Shown here: piece after piece, positions 8,157 to 16,094 of the stretch
Layout: each line of letters opens with the position of its first letter
Position numbering within the stretch: position 1 is the first letter of the stretch
NCBI GenBank assembly: GCA_003140175.1
Contig: PLJD01000026.1
Span: 1-64,000, forward strand
Length of the DNA stretch: 64,000 nt
Direction of reading: 5' to 3'
DNA from: Actinomycetota bacterium
GTDB lineage: Bacteria > Actinomycetota > Acidimicrobiia > IMCC26256 > PALSA-555
The notes under the pieces: generated by a model
The model's input: the letters and a program-made list of their open reading frames with translations, nothing else
Database searches by the model: none
What the model was told of the DNA's origin: nothing
Made by a program: the position numbers and the translations under genes

Positions 8157-9355
8157 TGCCTGGCTTCACGCCTGACACTGCCCAGACACTCGGCGGTCAC
8201 GACTGGCTGGTGGCGCGCCGCGTCGCCGCCGCGGAACGACTCGCGGCCGTCACCTGGCCGTCGACCAGCGAGGAGATCTGGCGCTACTCGCGCATCGACG
8301 ACCTCGACCTCGAGCGCTACCAGCCCCGCCCCGCCGACCAGCGCTCCCTCGCCGTGCCGGTCCTCGACCCCGGCCTGGTCGCCAAAGGCGTCGTGGTCGG
8401 CGATCTCGCCGACCTCGACGACCCCGACACGGTCGACTGGTTCGGCACCTGCTCCGACGCGTCCCCCGACGCGTTCACGCTGCTCCACGACGCCTTCGTC
8501 GCCGGCGGCGCCTACGTGCGCGTCCCCCCCGGCGTGGTGGTCGACGAGCCGCTCTTCTTCGAGCACCGCGTCGGCGGCGACGGCCTGGCCAGCTTCCCCC
8601 ACACCCTCCTGGTCGTCGGTGAAGGCGCCGAGGTGTCCGTCGTGGACCGCTTCGCGGCTCACGGGGCCCCGCATCTCTGCGACATCGTCATCGAGCTCCT
8701 CGTCGGCGACGGCGCCCGGGTCCGCTACGTCTCGGTCCAAGAGCACGGCCCCGAGACCTGGCAGGTGGGCCTCCAGCGAGCCCACGTCGGTCGGGACGCC
8801 TCGCTGCACTCCTCCGCGGTGGCGCTGGGCGGCGACTACGCCCGGATGCGCACCGAGTCGTTCCTCGAGGGCCAAGGCGGCGAGAGCGACCTGCTCGCCG
8901 TCTACTTCGGCGACAGCGACCAGGTGCTGGACTTTCGGACCCTCCAAGACCACGTCGCTCCCCACACCCGCAGCGATCTGCTGTTCAAGGGCGCGGTCGA
9001 GGATCAGGCCCGCTCGGTGTACTCGGGCCTGGTCCATCTGCGCGAATCGGCCCAGCACGCCCGCGCGTCGCAGACCAACCGCAACCTCGTGCTCACCGAA
9101 GGCGCCAGCGCCGAGTCGATCCCCAACCTCGAGATCGAAGCCAACGACGTGCACTGCTCCCACGCCAGTGCGGTCGGTCCCATCGACGACGACCAGCGCT
9201 ACTACCTCGAGACGCGCGGCATCGCGCCCGACGAGGCGGAGCGGCTCATCGTCTTGGGCTTCTTCGACGACGTCTTGAACCGCCTGCCCGTGCCCGCGCT
9301 CGCCGGGGCGCTGCGCCGCACCATCGAGCACAAAGTGAGCCGACTCCGTGGCTGA
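8156..9355 (+). CDS. sufD: SufD, Fe-S assembly subunit
   Basis: 399 residues. The GTG start at 8156 overlaps the last base of the sufB stop codon, and the sequence from there reads as a normal SufD N-terminus. The protein shows an N-terminal helical region, a beta-helix core and a C-terminal segment similar to SufB (with the N-x-E-I-E-A-N-D-V-x-C-S-H-A-like block near residue 325 that precedes the SufC-binding domain). SufD pairs with SufB in the SufBC2D complex and is needed for iron acquisition in the scaffold. The order B-D-Rieske-C is typical of actinobacterial SUF operons. Confidence 0.95.
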   Translation: MPGFTPDTAQTLGGHDWLVARRVAAAERLAAVTWPSTSEEIWRYSRIDDLDLERYQPRPADQRSLAVPVLDPGLVAKGVVVGDLADLDDPDTVDWFGTCSDASPDAFTLLHDAFVAGGAYVRVPPGVVVDEPLFFEHRVGGDGLASFPHTLLVVGEGAEVSVVDRFAAHGAPHLCDIVIELLVGDGARVRYVSVQEHGPETWQVGLQRAHVGRDASLHSSAVALGGDYARMRTESFLEGQGGESDLLAVYFGDSDQVLDFRTLQDHVAPHTRSDLLFKGAVEDQARSVYSGLVHLRESAQHARASQTNRNLVLTEGASAESIPNLEIEANDVHCSHASAVGPIDDDQRYYLETRGIAPDEAERLIVLGFFDDVLNRLPVPALAGALRRTIEHKVSRLRG

Positions 9356-9683
9356 GGTCCGGGTCTGCTCGGTCGATGACGTCAAGCCCGGCTCGGCCCG
9401 TCGGGTCGATGTCGATGGGTTGCGTCTTGCCGTGGTGCGCCTCGCCGCTCGCGACGGGGAGGCGGACGACGACTGGTACGTGGTCGGGGACCGCTGCTCG
9501 CACGCCGACTACTCGCTCTCCGAGGGTGAGGTGTGGGCCGATGAGCGCGAGATCGAGTGCCCCAAGCACGGCTCGACGTTCTCGCTCGAAACCGGGGAAC
9601 CCCAAACGCTGCCCGCCACGAAATCAGTCCCCGTCTTCGCGGTGCGGGTCGACGGCGACGACGTCTACGTGGAGGTGTCGTGA
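9348..9683 (+). CDS. Rieske [2Fe-2S] ferredoxin of the SUF operon
   Basis: 111 residues, GTG start overlapping the end of sufD by 8 bases. The two Rieske ligand motifs are intact: C-S-H (about residues 48-50) and C-P-K-H (about residues 67-70), so it should hold a [2Fe-2S] cluster with two Cys and two His ligands. It is a stand-alone non-heme ferredoxin related to the small ferredoxin subunits of dioxygenases. Such genes are regularly found between sufD and sufC in actinobacteria, which suggests electron supply to cluster assembly, although this role is not proven. Confidence 0.93.
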   Translation: MAEVRVCSVDDVKPGSARRVDVDGLRLAVVRLAARDGEADDDWYVVGDRCSHADYSLSEGEVWADEREIECPKHGSTFSLETGEPQTLPATKSVPVFAVRVDGDDVYVEVS

Positions 9684-10480
9684 CGACCCGGCTCGTCATC
9701 GAGGGTCTCCACGCCTCCGTGAGCGGCGTCGAGGTGCTGCGCGGCGTCGACCTCGAAGTCGCCTCCGGCGAGGTCCACGCCCTCATGGGCCCCAACGGCT
9801 CCGGCAAGTCGACCCTCTCCCACGTCGTCATGGGCCGAGACGACTACGAGGTCACGGCCGGGTCCGTGACCCTCGACGGCACCGAGCTGCTCGGGCTACC
9901 GACCTGGCGGCGCGCCGAGCTCGGCCTGTTCATCGCCATGCAGTACCCGGTCGCGGTCCCGGGCGTCCCCGTCGGGGTGCTGCTCGGCGCGGCGGTCGCG
10001 GGCCGCGGCGGCGACCCCGGCGGCGTCGACGCCGCCGTGCAGCGCGAAGCCGCACGCCTCGAAGTCCCCGCCGAGTTCCTCACCCGAGGCGTCAACGACG
10101 AGTTCTCCGGCGGGGAGCAGAAACGCATGGAGACCCTGCAGCTCGCGGTGCTCGAGCCGCGGATCGCCCTCCTCGACGAGCTTGACTCCGGCCTCGACGT
10201 CGACGCCTTGCGCGACCTCGCCCAGCGAGTCGTCGCGTTGACCCGCGACTCGCAGCTCGGCGTCCTCGCCATCACCCACTACGCACGCCTGCTCAGCGAG
10301 CTGCGCCCCGACCGGGTCCATGTGCTGATGTCGGGGCGGATCGTGACCAGCGGCGGGCCCGAGCTCGCCCAGCAGCTCGAGCAGACCGGCTACGAGGGCC
10401 TCGCCGCCGAATTCGGCGTCGAGGAGCTCACCGTGCGCCCCCCCGAGCCGGCCGACCCCTTCGCCGACCCCGGCTTCTGA
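9680..10480 (+). CDS. sufC: SufC1, SUF ATPase (diverged copy)
   Basis: 266 residues. GTG 9680 overlaps the Rieske stop as GTGA. Walker A (G-P-N-G-S-G-K-S-T, about residues 36-44), the ABC signature (F-S-G-G-E-Q-K-R) and Walker B with the SufC-specific D-E-L-D-S-G-L-D are all present. It would power the SufBCD scaffold. It has a Pro- and Gly-rich stretch after the Q-loop and an extended acidic, Pro-rich C-terminal tail, both less typical than in SufC2 (17336-18121). A second SufC in the same neighbourhood is unusual; this one is linked to its expected partners SufB and SufD. Confidence 0.93.
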   Translation: MTTRLVIEGLHASVSGVEVLRGVDLEVASGEVHALMGPNGSGKSTLSHVVMGRDDYEVTAGSVTLDGTELLGLPTWRRAELGLFIAMQYPVAVPGVPVGVLLGAAVAGRGGDPGGVDAAVQREAARLEVPAEFLTRGVNDEFSGGEQKRMETLQLAVLEPRIALLDELDSGLDVDALRDLAQRVVALTRDSQLGVLAITHYARLLSELRPDRVHVLMSGRIVTSGGPELAQQLEQTGYEGLAAEFGVEELTVRPPEPADPFADPGF

Positions 10481-10486
10481 TCCTCT

Positions 10487-10510
10487 CGCCCGGCTGATGG
10501 TCAGCGGGCG
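10487..10510. terminator. Hairpin between convergent sufC1 and SMP-30 genes
   Basis: CGCCC-G-GCTGA, loop TGG, TCAGC-GGGCG forms a 10-bp stem with one bulged G in the 20-base gap between facing genes. It includes the SMP-30 stop codon. No U-tract follows, as is common in GC-rich actinobacteria. Likely serves both strands. Confidence 0.55.
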
Positions 10511-11343
10511 GGGACCGCGACCCGGACCGCCTCGAGCTTCGCGCCCCGCTCGGCGCGGGAGCGCTCGGGCTGGCCGTGGGTGGACGACGTGCACACGAAC
10601 AAGGTGCGCTCGTCGTGGCCGCCGATCGCGCACGCGATGGCGTGGCGCCCCGGGAAGTCGAGCACGTCGGTCACCTCGCCGCCCTCCAGGACCCGCACGC
10701 AGCGGTCCCCGACCGGAGACGCGATCCAGATCCCGTCCTCGCCGTCGATGCAGATGCCGTCGGGGTACTCCGGCAGCTCAGCCCACACCCGCTGGTTCGA
10801 GAGCGTGCCGTCCGCCGCCAGATCGAAGGCCACCAGGTCCTGGCCGGCGCTCTCGGCGACCACGAGGGTCGACCCGTCCCGCGTGACGACCAACCCGTTC
10901 GCCATCCGCAGCCCCGCCGTCGCCTCGTGGACCGACCCGTCCGGGTCGACCCGCAGCAGCGGGGCGCGGCGGAACTTCGCGCCGCCGTGGAAGTCGAAGC
11001 CGAACTGGCTGATGAACGCGTGGCCGCGCCCGTCCACGACCAGGTCGTTGATCTCGTACGGGGCGACACCCGAACAGTCCGCCACGACCTCGAGCGGCGA
11101 GGACCCCTCGAGGCGCAGCAGGCGGCGGTCGCGCATCGACACGATCAGCAGCGCCCCGTCGGGCAGGAACCCAAGCCCCGACGGGTCACCCTCCACGCGG
11201 GCCACGACCTGCGCCGGGCCGCCGCGCGTGACCCGCAGCACCTCCTGGGCGTGCATGTCGGACACCCACACCGCCCCGTCGTGCCACCGCGGTCCCTCGA
11301 GGAACGCCCGTCCCTCCACCAGCGTCGTCGCCGCCGCGTTCAT
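10501..11343 (-). CDS. SMP-30/gluconolactonase-like beta-propeller protein
   Basis: 280 residues from ATG 11343. The SMP-30 pattern is clear: E-G-P-R-W near the N-terminus (metal-ligand Glu about residue 16), the S-D-M-H-A strand, the N-D-L-V-V-D-G-x-G segment (ligand Asn about residue 100) and Y-P-D-G-I-C-I-D (ligand Asp about residue 195). The family hydrolyses lactones using a single divalent metal bound at the centre of a six-bladed propeller; the substrate here is unknown. The start codon overlaps the stop of the small membrane-protein gene upstream (ATGA), suggesting co-translation. Confidence 0.88.
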   Translation of the reverse strand: MNAAATTLVEGRAFLEGPRWHDGAVWVSDMHAQEVLRVTRGGPAQVVARVEGDPSGLGFLPDGALLIVSMRDRRLLRLEGSSPLEVVADCSGVAPYEINDLVVDGRGHAFISQFGFDFHGGAKFRRAPLLRVDPDGSVHEATAGLRMANGLVVTRDGSTLVVAESAGQDLVAFDLAADGTLSNQRVWAELPEYPDGICIDGEDGIWIASPVGDRCVRVLEGGEVTDVLDFPGRHAIACAIGGHDERTLFVCTSSTHGQPERSRAERGAKLEAVRVAVPAR

Positions 11344-11516
11344 CGCCCGACCGGGACCCGCGGGGCCAAGGTCACCGTCGACGCGGGGGCACGCGGCGCT
11401 CGGGTGGGCGGGTCGTGATGGCGGAGCAGCGCGCCGGCGAGGACGATGGCGCCGACGAGCGCGAACGAGATGCCGAGGCTGACCACGACTCGTCGAGGCA
11501 GGACCTGGCGCAGCAC
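11340..11516 (-). CDS. Small single-helix membrane protein
   Basis: A 58-residue frame from GTG 11516 to TGA 11340, too short to stand out among GC-rich noise. Support comes from structure: a short basic N-terminus, one convincing transmembrane helix (about residues 10-30, small and aliphatic residues), then a Pro/Ala/Arg-rich tail. Its stop overlaps the SMP-30 start by the classical ATGA arrangement. The frame is the same as that of the preceding gene, whose stop lies at 11607, so a stop-separated extension of that protein is an alternative reading. Function unknown. Confidence 0.45.
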   Translation of the reverse strand: MLRQVLPRRVVVSLGISFALVGAIVLAGALLRHHDPPTRAPRAPASTVTLAPRVPVGR

Positions 11517-11606
11517 GGAGCCGGGATGGTACCGGGGGAACCCTGGTTTCGCACGGGTCGGTCGCAGCGCAGCGGGTGCCGGGACGTGCCGGCCGCGCCG
11601 GCGGAA

Positions 11607-12077
11607 TCAGCTCGGAAGGAGGCCGGAGCCGCGCACGGTCCACTGCCACTCGCCGGTGTTCGCGCGGCCGCCCAACGCGCCGAGCGCCGCCACCGAGAAC
11701 TCGACGAGGCTTGCCGACGACGTGCCCGGCGAGAACAGGCAGTCGAGCGCACCCGGACCCGCGACCATCGTGGGGGCGTGCACGTCGGCGGCCGCGAGCT
11801 GGGGCTCGGCGTCGCTCGGCGTCACGCCGCGCGGCGGCAGGATCGAGACGATCGGGCCCTCCTGGGCGTTGAGCGGACGTCGGAGCACCGCGCGCCACAG
11901 GGTCGGAATGTCGATGCGGGTCCCCGCCTTCATCCGCCTCAGCCCCGGACGCAGGCCCAGGTTGGGTCCGGCGGAGACGATCTCGAGCCCGTCGGGCCCG
12001 GGAATCGACGGGTCGGCGAGGATCTGCTGCTCGTATGCCGCACCGGGCTCGGTCGGGTCCGTCGTGAACCAACCCAT
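11607..12077 (-). CDS. Hypothetical protein, 156 residues
   Basis: ATG 12077 to TGA 11607. The sequence looks like a folded soluble or peripheral protein: Trp/Phe near the N-terminus, a beta-type pattern around V-A-G-P-G-A-L-D-C-L-F-S-P-G, and an S-S-A-S-L-V-E-F-S-V segment. No signal peptide or membrane helix is visible. No family recognised. It is the first gene of a minus-strand set with a small membrane protein and SMP-30, and it is divergent from the LLM gene with about 165 bases between start codons. Confidence 0.6.
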   Translation of the reverse strand: MGWFTTDPTEPGAAYEQQILADPSIPGPDGLEIVSAGPNLGLRPGLRRMKAGTRIDIPTLWRAVLRRPLNAQEGPIVSILPPRGVTPSDAEPQLAAADVHAPTMVAGPGALDCLFSPGTSSASLVEFSVAALGALGGRANTGEWQWTVRGSGLLPS

Positions 12078-12241
12078 GTCCTCGATGGGGGGACCCTAAC
12101 GGCGGCGCCTCGACGACCGCAATAACCGGAGCTACGACGCGCGGGTCGAGGGTGGGCGCACGCGGCCGTCCGGCGCGACCGAGGCGAGCCGAAGCGAAAC
12201 GTGTGGCCATTAAGGTCAGCGCCGACCAGGAGGTGCACGCC

Positions 12242-13411
12242 GTGCGGTTCTTCTCGTTCCACCTGATGCCCTACATCGGCCTGGACCCCTCCTACACGGG
12301 CCCGGCGTGGGTGACGTGCCCGAACTCGCTGTTCGATCCCGAGCAGGGCGGCGCGCTGTACAACCGCTATCTCGACGAGCTCGTCTACGCCGAGGAGCTC
12401 GGCTTCGACGGTGTGTGCGTGAACGAGCACCATCAGAACGCGTACGGGCTCATGCCGTCCCCGAACCTGATGGCGTCGATCGTGGCGCGGCTCACGAGCC
12501 GCATGAAGGTGGCGGTGGTCGGCAACGCGCTCCCGCTGTACGACCCGCCGACCCGGGTCGCTGAGGAGTTCGCCCTCATCGACTGTCTCAGCGGCGGGCG
12601 GCTCATCGCCGGGATGGTCGTCGGCGGCGGCCCCGAGTACTACTCGTTCTCGGTCAACCCGGCCTATGCACGCGAACGGTTCCAGGAGGCCCACGATCTC
12701 ATCTTGAAGGCGTGGACGACGCCGGGCCCGTTCGAGTGGATCGGGAAGCACTACCGGATCCGGTACGTCAACCCGTGGCCCCGCCCGGTGCAGCAACCGC
12801 ATCCTGAGATCTGGATCCCGGGGGCGGGCTCGGTCGAGACGATGGAGTTCGTGGCGCGCCAGCGGTACGCGTATATGGGAATCCCGTATTTCCATCTCGA
12901 CGTGTTCAAGCGCACGTTCCAGATGTTCCGCGACGCGTGCGAAGCGGAGGGCTATCAGGCCGATCCGCTGCAGGCCGGCTGGTTGGTCCCGATCTACGTC
13001 GCGGAGACCGACGCGCAGGCCCGCCGCGAGTACGAGGAGCATCTCTGGTACTTCGTGAAGCGGCTCCTGCCCGGGATCACCATTCAGCCGCCCGGCTACA
13101 CGTCGGCTCGCTCGCTCGCCAACATCTTGAAGGGCGCGGGGACGTTCCTGTTGAACGTGACCGAGTGGGACGAGATCGTCGCGGGGCGCTACGCGATCGT
13201 CGGGTCGCCCGAGACGGTCACCGAGCAGCTCGTCGACGCGCTCGGCCAGCTGGGGACCGGCAACCTGCTCGGGCTGTTCCAGCTCGGCAGCCTCCCCGCC
13301 GACCTCACCCGCCGCAACCTCGAGCTGTTCGCCCGCGAGGTCAAGCCGCGCCTCGAGCGCGAGTTCCCGCCCGGCGCGCCCGTGCACCGTCCCGCGGCGG
13401 CGGTGGCCTGA
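12242..13411 (+). CDS. LLM-class (luciferase-like) flavin oxidoreductase
   Basis: 389 residues. GTG 12242 is chosen because AGGAGG sits 8 bases upstream and the sequence from here matches a family N-terminus. It is a bacterial luciferase-like TIM barrel: the N-E-H-H segment (about residues 60-63) that shapes the flavin pocket, the V-V-G-N-A-L-P strand and the G-x-R-L-I-A-G segment are present. Such enzymes use FMNH2 or coenzyme F420; cofactor and substrate cannot be told from sequence. The stop codon overlaps the start of an alpha/beta hydrolase gene, suggesting the two act on one pathway, for instance oxidation followed by hydrolysis. Confidence 0.9.
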   Translation: MRFFSFHLMPYIGLDPSYTGPAWVTCPNSLFDPEQGGALYNRYLDELVYAEELGFDGVCVNEHHQNAYGLMPSPNLMASIVARLTSRMKVAVVGNALPLYDPPTRVAEEFALIDCLSGGRLIAGMVVGGGPEYYSFSVNPAYARERFQEAHDLILKAWTTPGPFEWIGKHYRIRYVNPWPRPVQQPHPEIWIPGAGSVETMEFVARQRYAYMGIPYFHLDVFKRTFQMFRDACEAEGYQADPLQAGWLVPIYVAETDAQARREYEEHLWYFVKRLLPGITIQPPGYTSARSLANILKGAGTFLLNVTEWDEIVAGRYAIVGSPETVTEQLVDALGQLGTGNLLGLFQLGSLPADLTRRNLELFAREVKPRLEREFPPGAPVHRPAAAVA

Positions 13412-14232
13412 TGGGAACGCTCCACGAGGAGTTCGTCGCCGCGCCGCTCGGCAAGATCCAAGTCCTCCGCGGCGGCACGGGGGCGCCGCTGGTGTACCTG
13501 CACTCCGCGGGCGGCGAAGCCGCAGGCGTCGAAGCGCTCGAGCAGCTCGCCGAGCGGTTCGAGGTCATCGCGCCGATCTTCCCGGGCTTCGGCGAGTCCG
13601 AAGGGATCGAGCAGATCGACGGGATGGACGACGCCGTGTTCCATCTCCTCGATCTCTGGGCGCTGCTCGGTCTCGACGCGCCGAACCTGCTCGGCTGCTC
13701 GCTCGGCGGGTGGATGGCGGTCGAGCTCGCCACCCGCTACCCCGAGCGGGTCGAGCGCATGGTGCTCGTGAACCCGGTCGGCCTCTACCTCGCGGCGGCG
13801 CCCATCGCCGAGATGTTCGGTCGCTCCCCCGGTGAGCTGGCCGAGATGCTCTTCGTCGACCAGACCCATCCCCTCGCCGCCGCGATGCACGCCATGGACG
13901 AGTTCAGCGGCGACGTCGGCAAGCAGATCGACATTCCGATCGAGCTGGTGCTGCCGATGTGGAAGGCGCTCGGCGCGACCGCCCGGATCGGCTGGGATCC
14001 CTACCTGCACGACCCGAAGCTCCGCGGCCGGTTGCGGCGCGTCACCGCGCCGACCCTGGTGGTCGCCGGCGCCCAGGATGGTCTCGTGCCCCTCGCCCAC
14101 GCGCAGACCTACGCGGCCGAGATCTCCGACGCGCGCGTCGCGGTCGTCGAGGACGCCGCGCACTGGCTGATCTTCGAGCAGCCCGGGGAGCTCGTGGCCC
14201 TCACCGAGGCGTTCCTCGCCGAGCCCCGCTGA
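13411..14232 (+). CDS. Alpha/beta hydrolase
   Basis: 273 residues; start overlaps the LLM stop (TGATG). The catalytic triad is readable: nucleophile Ser in G-C-S-L-G-G (about residue 96), Asp in G-A-Q-D-G-L-V-P (about 224) and His in D-A-A-H-W (about 251). The oxyanion-hole region is H-S-A-G-G near residue 32. A cap of about 80 residues lies between strands 6 and 7. The family includes meta-cleavage-product hydrolases, haloperoxidase-like enzymes and esterases; specificity is open. Paired with the LLM oxidoreductase. Confidence 0.9.
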   Translation: MGTLHEEFVAAPLGKIQVLRGGTGAPLVYLHSAGGEAAGVEALEQLAERFEVIAPIFPGFGESEGIEQIDGMDDAVFHLLDLWALLGLDAPNLLGCSLGGWMAVELATRYPERVERMVLVNPVGLYLAAAPIAEMFGRSPGELAEMLFVDQTHPLAAAMHAMDEFSGDVGKQIDIPIELVLPMWKALGATARIGWDPYLHDPKLRGRLRRVTAPTLVVAGAQDGLVPLAHAQTYAAEISDARVAVVEDAAHWLIFEQPGELVALTEAFLAEPR

Positions 14233-14237
14233 GCGGG
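14225..14237. terminator. Short hairpin between convergent genes
   Basis: CCCGC-TGA-GCGGG spans the hydrolase stop codon, and the L,D-transpeptidase gene ends 16 bases further on from the other side. The stem is only 5 GC pairs and has no U-tract, so its role as a terminator is tentative. Confidence 0.35.
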
Positions 14238-14253
14238 ACGGGTCGGCTCGGCG

Positions 14254-15270
14254 CTACGCGTCGATCTGGACGGGAGTGCCGAGCGGCGCGACCGCCGCGA
14301 TCTGGAGAATGTCGGGGTTCGGGATCCGAACGCAGCCGTTCGAGATGGACTGGCCGACCTGGGTCGCGTTGTCGGTGCCGTGCACCGCGACCTGGCCGGG
14401 GCCGCCGTCGAAGCTGGTGAGAACGTTCGAGTAGGCCGACAGGCCGAGCGCGAACACCCCGTAGGCGGTGTTGGGATTGGATCGCAGGTCGAGGGGGTCG
14501 GTGATGTAGAAGAGGCCGGTCGGGGTGGGCGTGGCGGCGGTGCCGATCACGACCGGGGTGTCGAGGACCGCCTTGCCGGCGTTCGTCAGCCACAGATGAT
14601 GGGTGCTCAACTGGACCGTGATCTTGTAGGTCGTCGACGACGTCGTGACGTCGGCCTGTTGGATCCAGCCCTGGGTGTCGTTGGGGCGCTGCGGGAGCAG
14701 CACCTCGTCCCAGCCTGGCTTCTCCGCGGTGACGAGCATCGTGCGGGCCAGCCCGTAGCTGGTCTTGGGCGAGAACATCCCGAGGACCTTGGCGGTCGTC
14801 ACCGGCTGGGCGTACGCCACCAGCACGAGCACCTTGGTCGTCGCGATCGTGGCCGGGGCCGGCGTCGCCGCCGCGGTGGTCGGCGGAACCTTCAATCGGA
14901 CCCGCTCTGCGGTGGGGGTGCTGCCACCACCCGAGGTGACGACGATGCCGGCGACCAGCGCCAGCACGGCGACGAGTGCGACGCCTGCGGCGATGATGCG
15001 GCGACGGTCGCGGCGCCGCTTGCGGCTTTGGGCTCGAGGCGCCGAGGAACCGTCGGAACCGTTTGGCACGGCGAACCCGGCGACGGTGGCGTCGGGCTCG
15101 CCCGGGGTTTCGTCGAACCCGGCGGTCGGCTGGTCGACGCCGGTCGGCTGCTCGGCGCGGCGGGCCGGGCGGCGCTGGGAGGGGCGGATCCAACCCGGGT
15201 CGGCCCCGCGGGGCTCCTCGGCGGGCGGGATGGGCCCGTCGCCGTCGCCGGGGTCTCGCGGTGCAGCCAT
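14254..15270 (-). CDS. L,D-transpeptidase (YkuD)
   Basis: 338 residues. Residues 1-85 are a Pro/Asp/Arg-rich cytoplasmic tail ending in a basic cluster, then one membrane helix (about 88-110) and a Thr/Ala-rich stalk. Residues ~150-205 resemble an SH3-like or targeting domain. The C-terminal catalytic YkuD domain (about 215-337) carries the motif H-G-T (near 298) and S-x-G-C-V-R-I (catalytic Cys near 315). It cross-links peptidoglycan stem peptides outside the membrane through 3-3 bonds, or anchors proteins. The long cytoplasmic tail is more typical of actinobacterial type II membrane forms than of lipoprotein forms. Confidence 0.92.
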   Translation of the reverse strand: MAAPRDPGDGDGPIPPAEEPRGADPGWIRPSQRRPARRAEQPTGVDQPTAGFDETPGEPDATVAGFAVPNGSDGSSAPRAQSRKRRRDRRRIIAAGVALVAVLALVAGIVVTSGGGSTPTAERVRLKVPPTTAAATPAPATIATTKVLVLVAYAQPVTTAKVLGMFSPKTSYGLARTMLVTAEKPGWDEVLLPQRPNDTQGWIQQADVTTSSTTYKITVQLSTHHLWLTNAGKAVLDTPVVIGTAATPTPTGLFYITDPLDLRSNPNTAYGVFALGLSAYSNVLTSFDGGPGQVAVHGTDNATQVGQSISNGCVRIPNPDILQIAAVAPLGTPVQIDA

Positions 15271-15319
15271 GCGGCGCTGAGCCTACCGAGCCGTTCTGCG
15301 AGGTCGCAGCCGGGCGGGC

Positions 15320-15490
15320 CTAGCTGGTGGTGGGGGTCGGGGCCGCCTCGTCCGCGGCGAGGAGCAGCAGACGCAGGTCGAGGAGCAGGTCGGTGACCTC
15401 GGAGCCAGCCACCAGGTCCCGAGCCCGGTAGCTGTCTAGGGCCTCGTCGATGAGACGCGTGAGCTGGGCGGTGAGCTCTGGGTCGTGCAT
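15320..15490 (-). CDS. Small helical protein, 56 residues
   Basis: ATG 15490 is preceded by an unusually strong ribosome binding region (AAGGAG and GGGAGG within 20 bases). The 56 residues are acidic and helical: an N-terminal segment M-H-D-P-E-L, a leucine-rich amphipathic helix and a Thr/Pro tail ending in T-T-S. It lies between sufU and the L,D-transpeptidase gene on the same strand. No family recognised. The strong translation signal and clean composition support a real gene. Confidence 0.65.
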   Translation of the reverse strand: MHDPELTAQLTRLIDEALDSYRARDLVAGSEVTDLLLDLRLLLLAADEAAPTPTTS

Positions 15491-15597
15491 CTGGCCTCCC
15501 TCTCCTTGTAGAAGAGCAACCTACCAACGCCTCGTTTCATGCCCGTGACACCCCGGTAAACGCTGATGAGCCGCTGCGATCGGTGTCCCGGGCGGGT

Positions 15598-16083
15598 TCA
15601 GGCGGGCTGGGGCTGGCCGGCCTCGTCGAGGCCCTGTTCGAGGGTGTTCCAGGCCAGCGTGGCGCACTTGATCCGCACCGGGAACTTCACGACTCCTTGC
15701 AGGGCCTCGAGGTCCCCGAGGCGGACGCCGTCGAGCGTCGCGCCGTCCTCCCCGTCGGTCTCGCCTTCGAGCTTGGATTCGTGGATCGACATGAGGGCCT
15801 TGAACGTCCGGATCAGCTGGCGGGCCTCCTCGATGCGCAGCCCTTTCACCGCCGCGCTCATCATCGACGTCGACGCCTGGCTGATCGAGCAGCCCTGCCC
15901 CCCGGTGCGGACGTCGCGCACGACGCCGTCGTCGATGTCGAGGTACAAGACGATCTCGTCGCCGCACAGCGGGTTGTAGCCCTCGACTTGATGCGCGGGG
16001 GGCACGGGGAGCTCGCCCCGGTTCCGAGGCGCGCGGTAGTGGTCGAGGATGATCTCTCGGTACAGGTCCTCGAGTCCGGCCAT
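15598..16083 (-). CDS. sufU: SufU, zinc-dependent sulfur acceptor for SufS
   Basis: 161 residues from ATG 16083, 11 bases after sufS. The Zn ligands of SufU are visible: Cys40 (N-P-L-C-G-D), Asp42, Cys65 (G-G-Q-G-C-S) and Cys140 (K-C-A-T-L). The insertion of about 20 residues between the second and third Cys, which separates SufU from IscU, is present. SufU accepts persulfide sulfur from SufS and passes it to SufBCD. End of the operon sufC2-sufS-sufU. Confidence 0.96.
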   Translation of the reverse strand: MAGLEDLYREIILDHYRAPRNRGELPVPPAHQVEGYNPLCGDEIVLYLDIDDGVVRDVRTGGQGCSISQASTSMMSAAVKGLRIEEARQLIRTFKALMSIHESKLEGETDGEDGATLDGVRLGDLEALQGVVKFPVRIKCATLAWNTLEQGLDEAGQPQPA

Positions 16084-16094
16084 CTGCGGGGCTC

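Noticed and set aside
11939-13387. Long minus-strand frame opposite the LLM gene
   Set aside because: Antisense shadow of a well-recognised luciferase-like protein; no coherent motifs.
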